From: Lachnospiraceae bacterium
GTDB taxonomy: Bacteria; Bacillota; Clostridia; Lachnospirales; Lachnospiraceae
DNA: 64,000 nucleotides
Direction: 5' to 3'
Assembly: GCA_910575005.1 (NCBI GenBank)
Contig: CAJTCL010000002.1
Coordinates: forward strand, 62,001-126,000
Position 1 is the stretch's first letter. Every line of letters starts with the position of its first letter. Under the pieces are notes generated by a model, which did no database searches, was not told the DNA's origin, and worked only from the letters and a program-made list of their open reading frames with translations. This document shows positions 53,707 through 63,500 of the stretch, in pieces. The position numbers were made by a program, and so were the translations under genes.

Positions 53707-56700
53707 ATGAAAAAAGAGATAAAAAGATTATTTCGGGGAACTACAGCTTTTATGTTAGCTGGCAGCCTGTTTTTTCAAGGTATGGCAGGAAGTACAGGGC
53801 AAGTATTTGCTGCTGAAGAAAAAGCAGTGTTGTTTGAGGAAGGATTTGAATCAGGAACGGTCGGCAAGTGGAGTGGCAAAGAGGGAGCAAATGTTTCCAT
53901 CGAGACGGAAAATCCAAAGAATGGTAAGTATTGTATGAAAATTTCTGGTCGGACAATGCCAGCTTCAGGGGCAAAAATAGAATTGGGAGATATGCTGCAG
54001 AGCAATCAGCGTCTGACAGTCTCTGCTTATGTAAGATATGCCAACGGGCCAGAGAAAAAGAAAATACAGATCACTATGTTTTGTGATGGAAAATATTATA
54101 TGTTAGGCGGCAGAGAACTGACACGAAATGAATGGGGAGAAATCTCAGGAGGGATTGTGGTTCCAAGTGATGTTGATTTATCCTCAGCTATAGTGTTTTT
54201 TGAGACACCGTGGACGAGTGAGCCATCCGCAGAACAGGATCTGATGGATATCTATGTGGATGATATCAAAGCTTCCTTGATTCCTTTTTGTGATATCAGT
54301 GATTATCCATCTTTGAAGGAATTGTACAAAGATCAATTCTTGGTAGGACTTGCTGTTCCAGATTTGGTTTTGAATACACCTGCATACAGTGATTTGTTTC
54401 GACAACAATTTAACAGTATGACAATGGAAAATGAAATGAAACCTTCCTATATTTTGGATGAGACAGCGAGTAAGAATAATTTAAGTAAATATAGAGAACA
54501 TGCTGCTTTAAATTTTAATTCTTATAAAACTGGGATGGAATATGCCAAACAATATGGAATTGCCGTGCGCGGCCATACCTTGGTGTGGCATTCTCAGACA
54601 CCAGAATGGTTCTTTTATGAGAATTATGACACAAAAGGACAGTTGGCGGACAGAGCGTTGATGCTAAAACGAATGGAAAATTATATCAAAGAAGTAATTG
54701 AATGGACAGAGACCAATTATCCTGGGGTAATTTATGCCTGGGATGTGGTAAATGAAGCAGTAGCGGATTACTTTGGACAAGGAGCGGCACCAATGCGCCA
54801 GGAGGACAGTCTCTGGTATCAAGTAATCGGCGAGGATTTTGCAGAAAAAGCATTTGCGTATGCAAGGAAATATACAAAATTGTATGCCAAAGATCGCGAT
54901 ATCAAATTGTTCTACAATGATTATAATGAATATTTTCCAGCAAAACGAGATGGAATTGTCGCTTTGTTAAAACCGATCAAGGAAGCCGGTAATATTGATG
55001 GAGTGGGGATGCAGAGTCATTTTGATACGAAACGTCCTTTGGAGGGCGATTCTGGTTATATGACAGCGGTTCGCAAATTTCGGGATGAGCTGGGACTAGA
55101 ACTGCATGTTACAGAACTAGATATCGGAATTGCAGAGGGCGATACCAGAGAATCACAGGGACAATACTATCAAGAGTTTATGGAGGCCTTGTTAAAAGAA
55201 AAAAGAGACGGAGCCAATATTACCAGTGTGACATTTTGGGGCCTAACAGATGGCCTGTCATGGCGTGCAGAGGAACAATGTCTATTGTTTGATGATGATC
55301 TAAGCAGAAAACCTGCATTTGAGGGGGTTGTAAATGCTATTGGCAATACTGGAAATGTGATGGACAGCATTAACAGTATTGGCAAGGTGGAATTGACAAA
55401 AGAGTGTAAAGCGAAGATTGAAGCGGCAAGAAGCGCTTACGATGCCCTGACAGATGCTCAGAAAGCGCTTGTACCAAATGAAGTACTCAAGCTTTTGGAG
55501 GATGCAGAGACCGAGTATCAGAGATTGGAAGAGAGCAAAATTGAAAGTGTGGTTGACAGCATTAACAGTATTGGCAAGGTGGAATTGACAAAAGAGTGTA
55601 AAACAAAGATTGAAGCGGCGAGAAGTGCCTATGATGCTCTGACAGATGCCCAGAAAGCGCTTGTGTCCAGTGAAGTGCTTAAGCTTTTGGAGGATGCAGA
55701 GACCGAATATCAGAGATTGGAAGAAGAAAGCAAAACACCTTTGCCAGTGGAAAAAATAGACATCCGTCAGGAATATATTTCAGCTATACCAGCACAGATT
55801 TATTCAGGAGCAGCACTGACACCGAATGTCACTGTAACTTATGAAAACAAAACTTTGGTCAAGAATGTCGATTACACTGTGAGTTATAAGAATAATACAC
55901 AGATCGGCACAGCAACAGCAGTGATCACAGGAAAAGGCGATTACAGCGGAACTGTGCAGAAAAATTTTACCATCACGGTAAGGAAGAATCAGGTTTATGT
56001 GGTAGGAAATTATAAGTATAAGATTACCAATGCCAAGACCGATGGCAAAGGTACGGTTACGCTTACTGGCGTCAAGAATAAAGCGCAAAAAAAGAAATTA
56101 AAGAAAATCAATGTGGCAGCCGCTGTTGAGATTGGCGGCAAGAGTTTTAAGGTGACAGCCATTGGGGACGCAGCATTTAAAGGCTTTACAAAAGCCACCA
56201 AGATCGTAGTTGGGAAAAATGTGACAACGATTGGAAGTTCCGCATTTTCAGGATGTAAGAAAGTTACAGCAATTGTAGTTGATAAGAATGTGAAGACAAT
56301 TGGAAGTTTTGCATATTTTGGTTGTACGGGAGCCAAAAAAATCATGGTTGGCAAGAATGTGACAACAATTGGAAATTCTGCGTTTTCAGGTTGTACAAGA
56401 GCCAAGAGTATTGTAGTTGGAGAAAATGTGAAGACAATTGGAAGTTCAGCATTTTCAGGCTGTACGAAAGTGGTAAGTGCAACGATTGGAAGTAAAGTCA
56501 CTAAGATTGGAGCAAAAGCATTTTATAAGTGCAAGAATTTAAAGAAGATTGTGATTAAGGGCAGCAAGCTGAAATCCATTGGAAAGAATGCAATTAAGGG
56601 AATTAATAAGAATGCAGTGATTAAATGTCCCAAGAAAATGGTTAAGAAATATAAAAAATTATGGAAAGCATCCACTGGATATAAAAAGACCATGCAGATA

Positions 56701-56709
56701 AAATATTGA
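53707..56709 (+). CDS. GH10 endo-xylanase with CBM, tandem repeats and BspA-type tail
   Basis: The 1000-residue secreted enzyme has a signal peptide (residues 1-35), a carbohydrate-binding jelly-roll of the CBM22/CBM4-9 type (about 40-195), and a GH10 catalytic domain (about 200-550). VRGHTLVWHSQTP, acid/base E350 (DVVNEA) and nucleophile E470 (HVTELDIG) are intact. Then come two 64-residue repeats (DSINSIGKVELTKEC), an Ig-like region and a C-terminal BspA-type leucine-rich repeat (GKNVTTIGSSAFSGC) of about 7 units. No LPXTG or cell-wall anchor is seen. Terminator at 56739. Confidence 0.92.
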   Translation: MKKEIKRLFRGTTAFMLAGSLFFQGMAGSTGQVFAAEEKAVLFEEGFESGTVGKWSGKEGANVSIETENPKNGKYCMKISGRTMPASGAKIELGDMLQSNQRLTVSAYVRYANGPEKKKIQITMFCDGKYYMLGGRELTRNEWGEISGGIVVPSDVDLSSAIVFFETPWTSEPSAEQDLMDIYVDDIKASLIPFCDISDYPSLKELYKDQFLVGLAVPDLVLNTPAYSDLFRQQFNSMTMENEMKPSYILDETASKNNLSKYREHAALNFNSYKTGMEYAKQYGIAVRGHTLVWHSQTPEWFFYENYDTKGQLADRALMLKRMENYIKEVIEWTETNYPGVIYAWDVVNEAVADYFGQGAAPMRQEDSLWYQVIGEDFAEKAFAYARKYTKLYAKDRDIKLFYNDYNEYFPAKRDGIVALLKPIKEAGNIDGVGMQSHFDTKRPLEGDSGYMTAVRKFRDELGLELHVTELDIGIAEGDTRESQGQYYQEFMEALLKEKRDGANITSVTFWGLTDGLSWRAEEQCLLFDDDLSRKPAFEGVVNAIGNTGNVMDSINSIGKVELTKECKAKIEAARSAYDALTDAQKALVPNEVLKLLEDAETEYQRLEESKIESVVDSINSIGKVELTKECKTKIEAARSAYDALTDAQKALVSSEVLKLLEDAETEYQRLEEESKTPLPVEKIDIRQEYISAIPAQIYSGAALTPNVTVTYENKTLVKNVDYTVSYKNNTQIGTATAVITGKGDYSGTVQKNFTITVRKNQVYVVGNYKYKITNAKTDGKGTVTLTGVKNKAQKKKLKKINVAAAVEIGGKSFKVTAIGDAAFKGFTKATKIVVGKNVTTIGSSAFSGCKKVTAIVVDKNVKTIGSFAYFGCTGAKKIMVGKNVTTIGNSAFSGCTRAKSIVVGENVKTIGSSAFSGCTKVVSATIGSKVTKIGAKAFYKCKNLKKIVIKGSKLKSIGKNAIKGINKNAVIKCPKKMVKKYKKLWKASTGYKKTMQIKY
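55363..55725 (+). repeat. Direct repeats within the xylanase gene
   Basis: Two near-identical units of 192-bp period start at 55363 and 55555, both encoding DSINSIGKVELTKECK followed by KIEAARSAYDALTDAQKALV. They differ in a few codons, several of them silent, which points to a recent internal duplication. The encoded helical segment is FIVAR-like. Confidence 0.9.
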
Positions 56710-56738
56710 TTTGTTTGACAAGAATATAATATATTATT

Positions 56739-56775
56739 ACCCCCACAGTCTGTGTTGGAACAGGCTGTGGGGGTA
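56739..56775 (+). terminator. Terminator of the xylanase gene
   Basis: ACCCCCACAG (56739-56748) pairs with CTGTGGGGGT (56765-56774), followed by ATTTAAT. It is a strong G+C-rich hairpin. Confidence 0.85.
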
Positions 56776-56822
56776 TTTAATCCCATCAGCCACTGACAAA
56801 AACCTATTTAGAGGTGCAGACA

Positions 56823-56857
56823 GTTACTGCCATGTCTGTGGCATGGGGTGAATAGTC
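56823..56857. repeat. Intergenic repeat fragment, copy E
   Basis: GTTACTGCCATGTCTGTGGCATGGGGTGAATAGTC in pieces: starts with GTTAC, contains TGTCTGTGGC as in copy A, and ends in GTGAATAGT as in copies B and D. It is a partial member of the palindromic repeat family. Confidence 0.45.
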
Positions 56858-56892
56858 AATAATTTATATATTTGCAATCTGCAGAGGAAAAA

Positions 56893-57156
56893 TTATGGAG
56901 TAGTTGGTCCCGGATATTTGTCGGTACCAAACATATACTGCATCAAACGCTCTGCGTCTTTGGGATCATAAGCGACTAATTCCATTTCGCTAATCATGGA
57001 TTCATCTGTAAAAAGATTGGTAACAGTAATGTATTTGGTGAGCTGAGATTTGAGATTCAAACGGTCTCCCTCTTTTGATACTAACTCTACCGTACCGTTA
57101 CACTGGTCAATAACTTTAAAAAATTCCTCTGTGTTCTTAATGTTATAAAGTTTCAT
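56893..57156 (-). CDS. Small HPr-like or unknown protein
   Basis: An 87-residue protein whose segment GTVELVSKEGDRLNLKSQL resembles the central part of HPr (VNLKS), without the catalytic His. The start at 57156 has AAGGAG 9 bp upstream. It lies 21 bp after the LysR gene on the same strand and is likely co-transcribed. The ending PGPTTP is unusual. Homology to HPr is a suggestion only. Confidence 0.55.
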   Translation of the reverse strand: MKLYNIKNTEEFFKVIDQCNGTVELVSKEGDRLNLKSQLTKYITVTNLFTDESMISEMELVAYDPKDAERLMQYMFGTDKYPGPTTP

Positions 57157-57177
57157 AAAGATCAGACTCCTTTCATT

Positions 57178-58068
57178 TTATGCTTCCATTTCTGGAAGTA
57201 GTTTTAAAAATTCCTTGGTGGATAGAGATACCAGTAAAGAGGGGTTGACGGCAGCTACAATCTTCCGTCTTGGTATCGATTCCTTTGTCTTAAGTATATA
57301 CAAGTTACTGCAATCCCTGCTCAGACAATAGTCGGGGATAAAAGCAATCCCAAGGCCAATTCTGGCAAGGTCAATTAGAAGATCATTGCTGCTTAATTCT
57401 ACTTCAGGTACCAGTTCTAACTGATTCTGTAAAAATAAACGATGTAGAAATTCACTGGTAGTGCTTTTGCGATCCAGCATTAAAATTGGATATTGCCTTA
57501 GTTTTGCAAGTGGGATTTCCTGCTGCTGTAAGTCAAAACAGGCAGGATTGGCAATAAATACATCGTGAAAAGAAGCAACTGTCTTCTGGATGTATGAGCT
57601 GTCCAGACGCGAATTTGGGTAATTGGTGATTACCAAATCTACTTTTCCCTGTGACAGCAGATCTACACAATTTAAGGAGGTTGCATTTGTCACCTTGATG
57701 GGGACGTTTGGAAACTGCTTATGAAACTGTTCCAAATAAGGGACTAAAAAGTAGCGGCAGATTGTGTCGCTGGCCCCAATGTGAAGCTGCCCCAATCCCA
57801 GCGTATTAGAATCCAGGAGGTGATTTTCTCCTCGCTGAATCAAGTGGATAGCTGGCTCAATATGCTTGAGAAGGATGTTTCCAGCAGGGGTGAGCTGCAC
57901 TTTCTTGGTACTGCGGATAAATAGCGGCTGTCCGAGCTTTTTTTCCAAAGCCTTGATGGATTGACTCACCGCAGACTGGGAAATAAACAGTTTTTTTGAC
58001 GCCTCTGAGAAGTTCAGGGAGACTGCCACATAATAGAATACCTTGTATAGTTCATAATTGATATCCAT
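57178..58068 (-). CDS. LysR-family transcription regulator
   Basis: The 296-residue protein has the LysR helix-turn-helix (SEASKKLFISQSAVSQSIKALEKKLGQPLFIR) and a substrate-binding domain (LHIGASDTICRYFLVPYLEQF). The start at 58068 follows CGGAGG; the longer frame begins at 58086. LysR proteins usually control a divergent gene; here a 24-codon frame starts upstream on the other strand at 58135. Confidence 0.85.
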   Translation of the reverse strand: MDINYELYKVFYYVAVSLNFSEASKKLFISQSAVSQSIKALEKKLGQPLFIRSTKKVQLTPAGNILLKHIEPAIHLIQRGENHLLDSNTLGLGQLHIGASDTICRYFLVPYLEQFHKQFPNVPIKVTNATSLNCVDLLSQGKVDLVITNYPNSRLDSSYIQKTVASFHDVFIANPACFDLQQQEIPLAKLRQYPILMLDRKSTTSEFLHRLFLQNQLELVPEVELSSNDLLIDLARIGLGIAFIPDYCLSRDCSNLYILKTKESIPRRKIVAAVNPSLLVSLSTKEFLKLLPEMEA

Positions 58069-58134
58069 CCATGCCTCCGTTATCATTTGATTTATAATGT
58101 AGATCTAAAAAGATTATAAGGAGGGATTATAAAT

Positions 58135-58209
58135 ATGTCAATGGAGAAAATGACAGAAATTTCTTTTGATCTTTATAAAGACTTATTCAATTGTGACAGA
58201 ATAGACTAG
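58135..58209 (+). CDS. Short peptide frame divergent from the LysR gene
   Basis: A 24-codon frame (MSMEKMTEISFDLYKDLFNC, then DRID) has AGGAGG 8 bp upstream and ends at TAG 58207-58209. It is divergent from lysR, where a LysR target would sit, and the binding region would lie between. It may be a small protein, a leader peptide or the remnant of a longer gene. No direct evidence of translation. Confidence 0.35.
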   Translation: MSMEKMTEISFDLYKDLFNCDRID

Positions 58210-58336
58210 TATTATAGTACATTAGTAACGCATAGGACGGGAAAAGAAAGCTGTGATATTGCGCAGATTTACCAATAGTGATACAATAAAACTCAAAGAA
58301 CAGTATTAAAAAGTGTCTGCAGTGAGGAGGATGTGA

Positions 58337-60292
58337 GTGAAAAAAATTGCGTTATTGATGGATGGCTGGAAACGGTATTTCACCTTTGCATGGCCTGCAG
58401 GACTATTGCAGCGGTTTCATGAGACGAAGGAGCAGGTGACACTCTATATTTTTAACAGCTCTGGCAACTGGAGCCGAGATCAGAAATATAATCAAGGGGA
58501 ATACAATATTTTCCAGCTTCCTGATTTGGGGGAATTTGACGGAATTGTCTTGGATTTAAATAATGTAGAGATTACCTCGGTAATCAGTCAGGCTGTCACG
58601 CAGGCCAAAGAGTCAGGAGTGCCAGTTATTTCTATTGGAAGTGAACGAGAAGATTTTTATTATGTGGGGATCCATAATCATAAGGCAATGGCAGGCATTA
58701 TAGAACATCTGGTGACAGAACATGGATGTCAAACGTTTTGGTTTGTGATGGGGCCTGCGGATAATTATGAGAATGAGAAGCGTGTGCAGGGGATTCGTGC
58801 TTGTCTGGACAAGTATAAAATTACCTGGCAGGACTCAGATTTCTATTATGAGAATTATGAGTTTCAGTGTGGGGTCAATGGATTTCAGCATTTTTTGGAA
58901 TCTGGAAGGCCGCTCCCAGACGCCATTGTCTGTGCCAATGATAATATTGCGGTCGGTGTCTGTGAGGAAGCGGCAAAAGCTGGCTACCATGCGCCAGACG
59001 ATTTTCGGATTACTGGTTTTGACAATTTTGATAAGGCTGCTTTTTATACACCCAGGATTACCACAGTCAGCCATGTGAGAGAGGAAGTGGGCTATCGCTG
59101 TGCAGAGTTGTTTATACAGCTATGGAGAGGAGCAAAGCTTCCAAGATTTCATCACACAGAGGTGGAGTATAAATTCTGGGAGAGCTGTGGCTGCGGGAAT
59201 GGGCATCAGCGCCAGGAACGTGATTATTTGAAAGGACAGATTATCTATCAGATTGAGACCGATGCATTTATGGAGGATGTCTTATCCTTGGAATATGAGT
59301 TGTTGAAATGTAGTACGTTTGCACAGATGATAGATTGTATTCCTAAATGTCTGCCTTCCATGAAATGTGATGCCATGTATTTAGTGCTTGATCCAAAGCT
59401 GAACGAGTATAAAAATCATATGGGAAATCCAGAATTGATTTCTCCTGAGGAGGAAGAATATTTTGTAGTTGGTTATCCAGAGGAGATGAATTTAGAATTT
59501 TCCTATGAAAAACCAGATATTGTGCCATTGGGAACTGGACAGGCAACATTTTCTGAGATTGACAAGGGCAAAGACACTAGGCAAAAGATTCATGGGATTT
59601 TTCCAACGTTTGATTGTCGGGAGGCAGGTGCTAATCTGCTGTTTTTGCCATTACATTTCAGGGAGTGGACAGTAGGATATTTTGTCATCCGTAATGCTGT
59701 TTATTTGATGGAAAAGCAATATCTGCATCATGTGATGGGAGCGCTGACCAAAGCAATGGAAAATCTTCACAGACAGGAGAAACTAGAGTGGATGAATCAG
59801 CGGCTGTCAGTGTTGTATGTGCGTGATACCCTTACTGGAATGTATAACCGTATGGGGTATCGCAGATTTGCAGAGAAATTGTTTGCAGATCATGAGCGCA
59901 AGAATAATCTATTGATATTGTTTATCGACTTAGATCGTTTAAAATATATCAATGATACTTTTGGGCATGATATTGGGGATCTTGCCATTCGTGCGGTAGC
60001 CGATGCTATTACCAGTACTTTGGGGGAGGAAGCGATTCCTGTACGGCTTGGGGGAGATGAGTTTTTGGTGATTCAAGAGGAACTGCCAGAGGAAGAGATT
60101 TTTGCTATGCTTCAGACAATTCGTAAAAAGGTGGCGCGTAGTGGTGAGCGAATCGGAATCTGTCAATTGAGCATCAGTGCCGGATATGTGATTACAGACC
60201 AGGATTCGGAAAAGAAATTGGAAGATTATGTAAATGAAGCGGATGAAATTATGTACCAGGAAAAGAATGAAAAGAAGGCAGCCAGAAGATAA
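58337..60292 (+). CDS. Cytosolic sugar-binding-sensor diguanylate cyclase
   Basis: The 651-residue protein has an N-terminal domain of the LacI/periplasmic-binding type (residues 1-290: GIVLDLN, VPVISIGSER, AGIIEHLVTEHG, PDAIVCANDNIAVGVCEEA, ITGFDNFDKA) without signal peptide or DNA-binding helix. A middle GAF-like linker (about 320-490) follows, then GGDEF (LTGMYNRMGYRRF, LGGDEFLVI, intact). The predicted role is c-di-GMP synthesis controlled by a soluble sugar. Start GTG 58337 follows GAGGAGG. Confidence 0.85.
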   Translation: MKKIALLMDGWKRYFTFAWPAGLLQRFHETKEQVTLYIFNSSGNWSRDQKYNQGEYNIFQLPDLGEFDGIVLDLNNVEITSVISQAVTQAKESGVPVISIGSEREDFYYVGIHNHKAMAGIIEHLVTEHGCQTFWFVMGPADNYENEKRVQGIRACLDKYKITWQDSDFYYENYEFQCGVNGFQHFLESGRPLPDAIVCANDNIAVGVCEEAAKAGYHAPDDFRITGFDNFDKAAFYTPRITTVSHVREEVGYRCAELFIQLWRGAKLPRFHHTEVEYKFWESCGCGNGHQRQERDYLKGQIIYQIETDAFMEDVLSLEYELLKCSTFAQMIDCIPKCLPSMKCDAMYLVLDPKLNEYKNHMGNPELISPEEEEYFVVGYPEEMNLEFSYEKPDIVPLGTGQATFSEIDKGKDTRQKIHGIFPTFDCREAGANLLFLPLHFREWTVGYFVIRNAVYLMEKQYLHHVMGALTKAMENLHRQEKLEWMNQRLSVLYVRDTLTGMYNRMGYRRFAEKLFADHERKNNLLILFIDLDRLKYINDTFGHDIGDLAIRAVADAITSTLGEEAIPVRLGGDEFLVIQEELPEEEIFAMLQTIRKKVARSGERIGICQLSISAGYVITDQDSEKKLEDYVNEADEIMYQEKNEKKAARR

Positions 60293-60403
60293 AGAAGTAT
60301 TGCTTATAAGACTGGTTAAATATATTAATTATACTAATTAAAGTTTCTGTCATATAATATAATAGAAACTAGAATCTGTTACTGGCAGATCAAGTCAACT
60401 AAA

Positions 60404-60459
60404 ATGGAAATAGATCATTCAACCCTTTTCAAATAGATTAACGATCTGACTATTTCCAT
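60404..60459. other. Inverted repeat upstream of purL
   Basis: ATGGAAATAGATC (60404-60416) pairs in its outer part with CTATTTCCAT (60450-60459), and ATC/GAT inside. A second small repeat AGTTTCT/AGAAACT lies nearby (about 60343-60370). It could terminate the GGDEF transcript or act as a control element for purL; no purine riboswitch was recognised. Confidence 0.4.
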
Positions 60460-60512
60460 AAAGTTTTAATCGTTACATAATACTTACAAACAAAAGATCA
60501 CAGGAGGTAGCT

Positions 60513-63500
60513 ATGAGTAAGGTAAGACGAATTTTTGTGGAGAAGAAGCCAGCATTTGCAATCCAGGCAAAGGAACTGCTGACAGAGATCAAAAGTTATC
60601 TGGGGATTCAGACAGTGACTGGCGTGCGGGTGTTGACCCGTTATGATGTGGAGGATATTTCAGATCAGACATATCAGCAGGCATTGAAGACCGTATTTTC
60701 AGAGCCGCCGGTGGATGAGGTCTATGAGGAGAGTTTTGACGCAGAGGGCAGCCAGGTATTTAGTGTGGAGTATCTGCCAGGACAGTATGACCAGCGGGCA
60801 GATTCTGCGCAACAGTGTGTAAAGCTGTTAAATGAAGAGGAGGAACCGATTATCCGTTCAGCCACTACCTATGTGATTGCCGGACAGATAGATCAAGCAC
60901 AGCTTGAGGCTATCAAAAATCATTGTATCAATCCGGTGGATTCTAGGGAGACAGGGCTTGATAAGCCAGAGACTTTGGTGGATGAATTTGATGAGCCAGA
61001 AGATGTAAAGATTTTTGAAGGATTCCAGGAAATGCCAGAGACAGAATTGCATACGCTGTATGAATCTCTGGGACTGGCTATGACTTACAAGGATTTTTTG
61101 CATATTCAGAATTATTTTAAAGGAGAGGAAAAACGCGATCCTTCCATGACAGAGATCCGAGTGTTGGACACATATTGGTCTGACCATTGCCGTCATACGA
61201 CATTTTCAACCGAATTAAAGGATGTCACCTTTGAGAAAGGGTATTATCGTCAGCCGATTGAGGAGACTTATCAGGATTATCTGAAATCTTATCAGACAAT
61301 CTATAAGGGCCGTGATGATAAATTTGTATGTTTAATGGATCTGGCGTTGATGGCTATGAAACGGCTGAAAAAAGAAGGCAAGCTCGATGACCAGGAGGAA
61401 TCAGATGAGATTAACGCCTGTTCTATTGTAGTTCCGGTGGAAGTAGATGGACAGACAGAGGAATGGCTGGTGAATTTTAAAAATGAAACGCATAACCATC
61501 CTACTGAGATAGAGCCTTTCGGTGGAGCGGCCACTTGTCTGGGCGGAGCTATTCGAGATCCATTGTCTGGCCGTACTTATGTCTATCAGGCGATGCGTGT
61601 TACAGGGGCGGCAGATCCCACGGTATCTGTAAAAGAGACTTTGGAGGGGAAACTCCCACAGAAAAAACTGGTGCGTGGTGCAGCGCAAGGGTATAGTTCC
61701 TATGGTAATCAGATTGGACTTGCCACGGGCTATGTAAAGGAAATTTATCATCCAGATTATGTGGCAAAGCGTATGGAGATTGGCGCAGTGATGGGAGCTG
61801 CTCCCAGACGTGCAGTGCAGCGGCTCACCTCCGATCCTGGAGATATTATTATTCTGCTTGGAGGGCGCACTGGACGTGATGGAATCGGCGGTGCTACTGG
61901 AAGTTCTAAGGCACACAATACAGAGTCCACGGCAGTATGCGGGGCAGAGGTGCAAAAGGGAAATCCGCCCACAGAGCGAAAGATTCAAAGATTGTTCCGC
62001 CGTGAGGAAGTAGCGCATATTATTAAGAAGTGTAATGATTTTGGCGCTGGTGGTGTGTCTGTAGCAATCGGAGAGTTGGCGCCGGGGCTGCGGGTACAGC
62101 TTGACAAGGTACCTAAAAAGTATGCTGGACTGGATGGCACAGAGATTGCTATCTCTGAGTCACAGGAGCGTATGGCAGTGGTGATTGCTCCGCAGGATGT
62201 GCAGCAATTCCTTGATTATGCGAAAGAAGAAAATCTGGAGGCTATTGAGGTAGCGGTGGTTACAGAGGAGCCAAGACTGGTATTGGAGTGGAGAGGAAAG
62301 GAAATTGTCAATATTTCCAGGGCTTTTCTTGATACCAATGGCGCCCATCAGGAAACAAAGGTAGTAGTGGAATTGCCAGTGAAAGAAGAAAATTTCTTTG
62401 AAAAGCTGGAGATTCCCAAGGTGGCAAAGGCTTTAGAGACAGGTGATGTCAAGGCCGCATGGCTGGCCACGCTTGCGGATTTGAATGTCTGCTCCCAGAA
62501 AGGCTTGGTAGAAATGTTTGACGCTTCCATCGGAGCGGGCAGCGTCTTTATGCCCTATGGTGGAAAATATCAGTTGACAGAGACACAGAGTATGGTGGCA
62601 AAGCTTCCAGTTGCTGAAGGAAAATGTGACGCGGTCACGATGATGGCATACGGTTTTGACCCCTATCTGTCTTCTTGGAGTCCTTATCATGGGGCAGTCT
62701 ATGCGGTTCTGGAGTCTATGGCCAGGATTGTGGCTGCTGGTGGTGATTATAAGAAGATCCGCTTTACCTTCCAGGAATATTTCCGCAGGATGAGCGAGGA
62801 GCCAAGCCGTTGGAGTCAGCCATTTGCGGCGCTGTTAGGTGCTTACCGCGCACAGGTTGCGTTTGGTCTGCCCTCCATTGGCGGTAAAGATTCCATGTCA
62901 GGGACATTCAATGAGATTGATGTTCCGCCGACTCTGGTATCATTTGCAGTAGATGTTGCCAAAGAACAGGATATTATCACGCCAGAATTAAAACAGGCAG
63001 GCAATAAGCTGATGATCTTTAAGATTGCAAAGGATTCCTATGATCTTCCTATTTATGGACAGGTGATGAAATTATATGATGCCATTCATGAATTGATTCA
63101 GAAGAAGGCGATTGTCTCTGCATATGCCCTGGATGGAAAGGGAATTGCGGCAGCTGTCAGTAAAATGGCATTTGGCAATAAATTAGGTGTTGTCTTGGAG
63201 CGTGATGTCTGCAAAGATTGCCTGTTTGCTCCGCATTTTGGAAAACTGATTGCAGAGGTTCCTGAGAATCAAGTTTCCTTGGTGGAGAAGACTATTTCTG
63301 CGGCTATGGAAACATATATGAAGGATGCTGCCAATAACAGCGAATGTGGCGATCAGTCTTATTGCAGAGTGATTGGTGAGGTCAGCAAGGAACAGAAGTT
63401 TGTCTATGGAACAATGGAACTTTCTATTGAAGAGGCACTGAGGGCATGGACGGGAACTTTGGAAAAGGTATTCCCAACGATTGCCGCAGCGGGCAAAGAG

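Noticed and set aside
53750-54005. Minus-strand frames inside the xylanase gene
   Set aside because: They lie opposite the signal peptide and binding domain, have no ribosome site and no motifs.
60293-60512. Purine riboswitch before purL
   Set aside because: The conserved loop pairs and core of the purine aptamer are absent; only simple inverted repeats are present.
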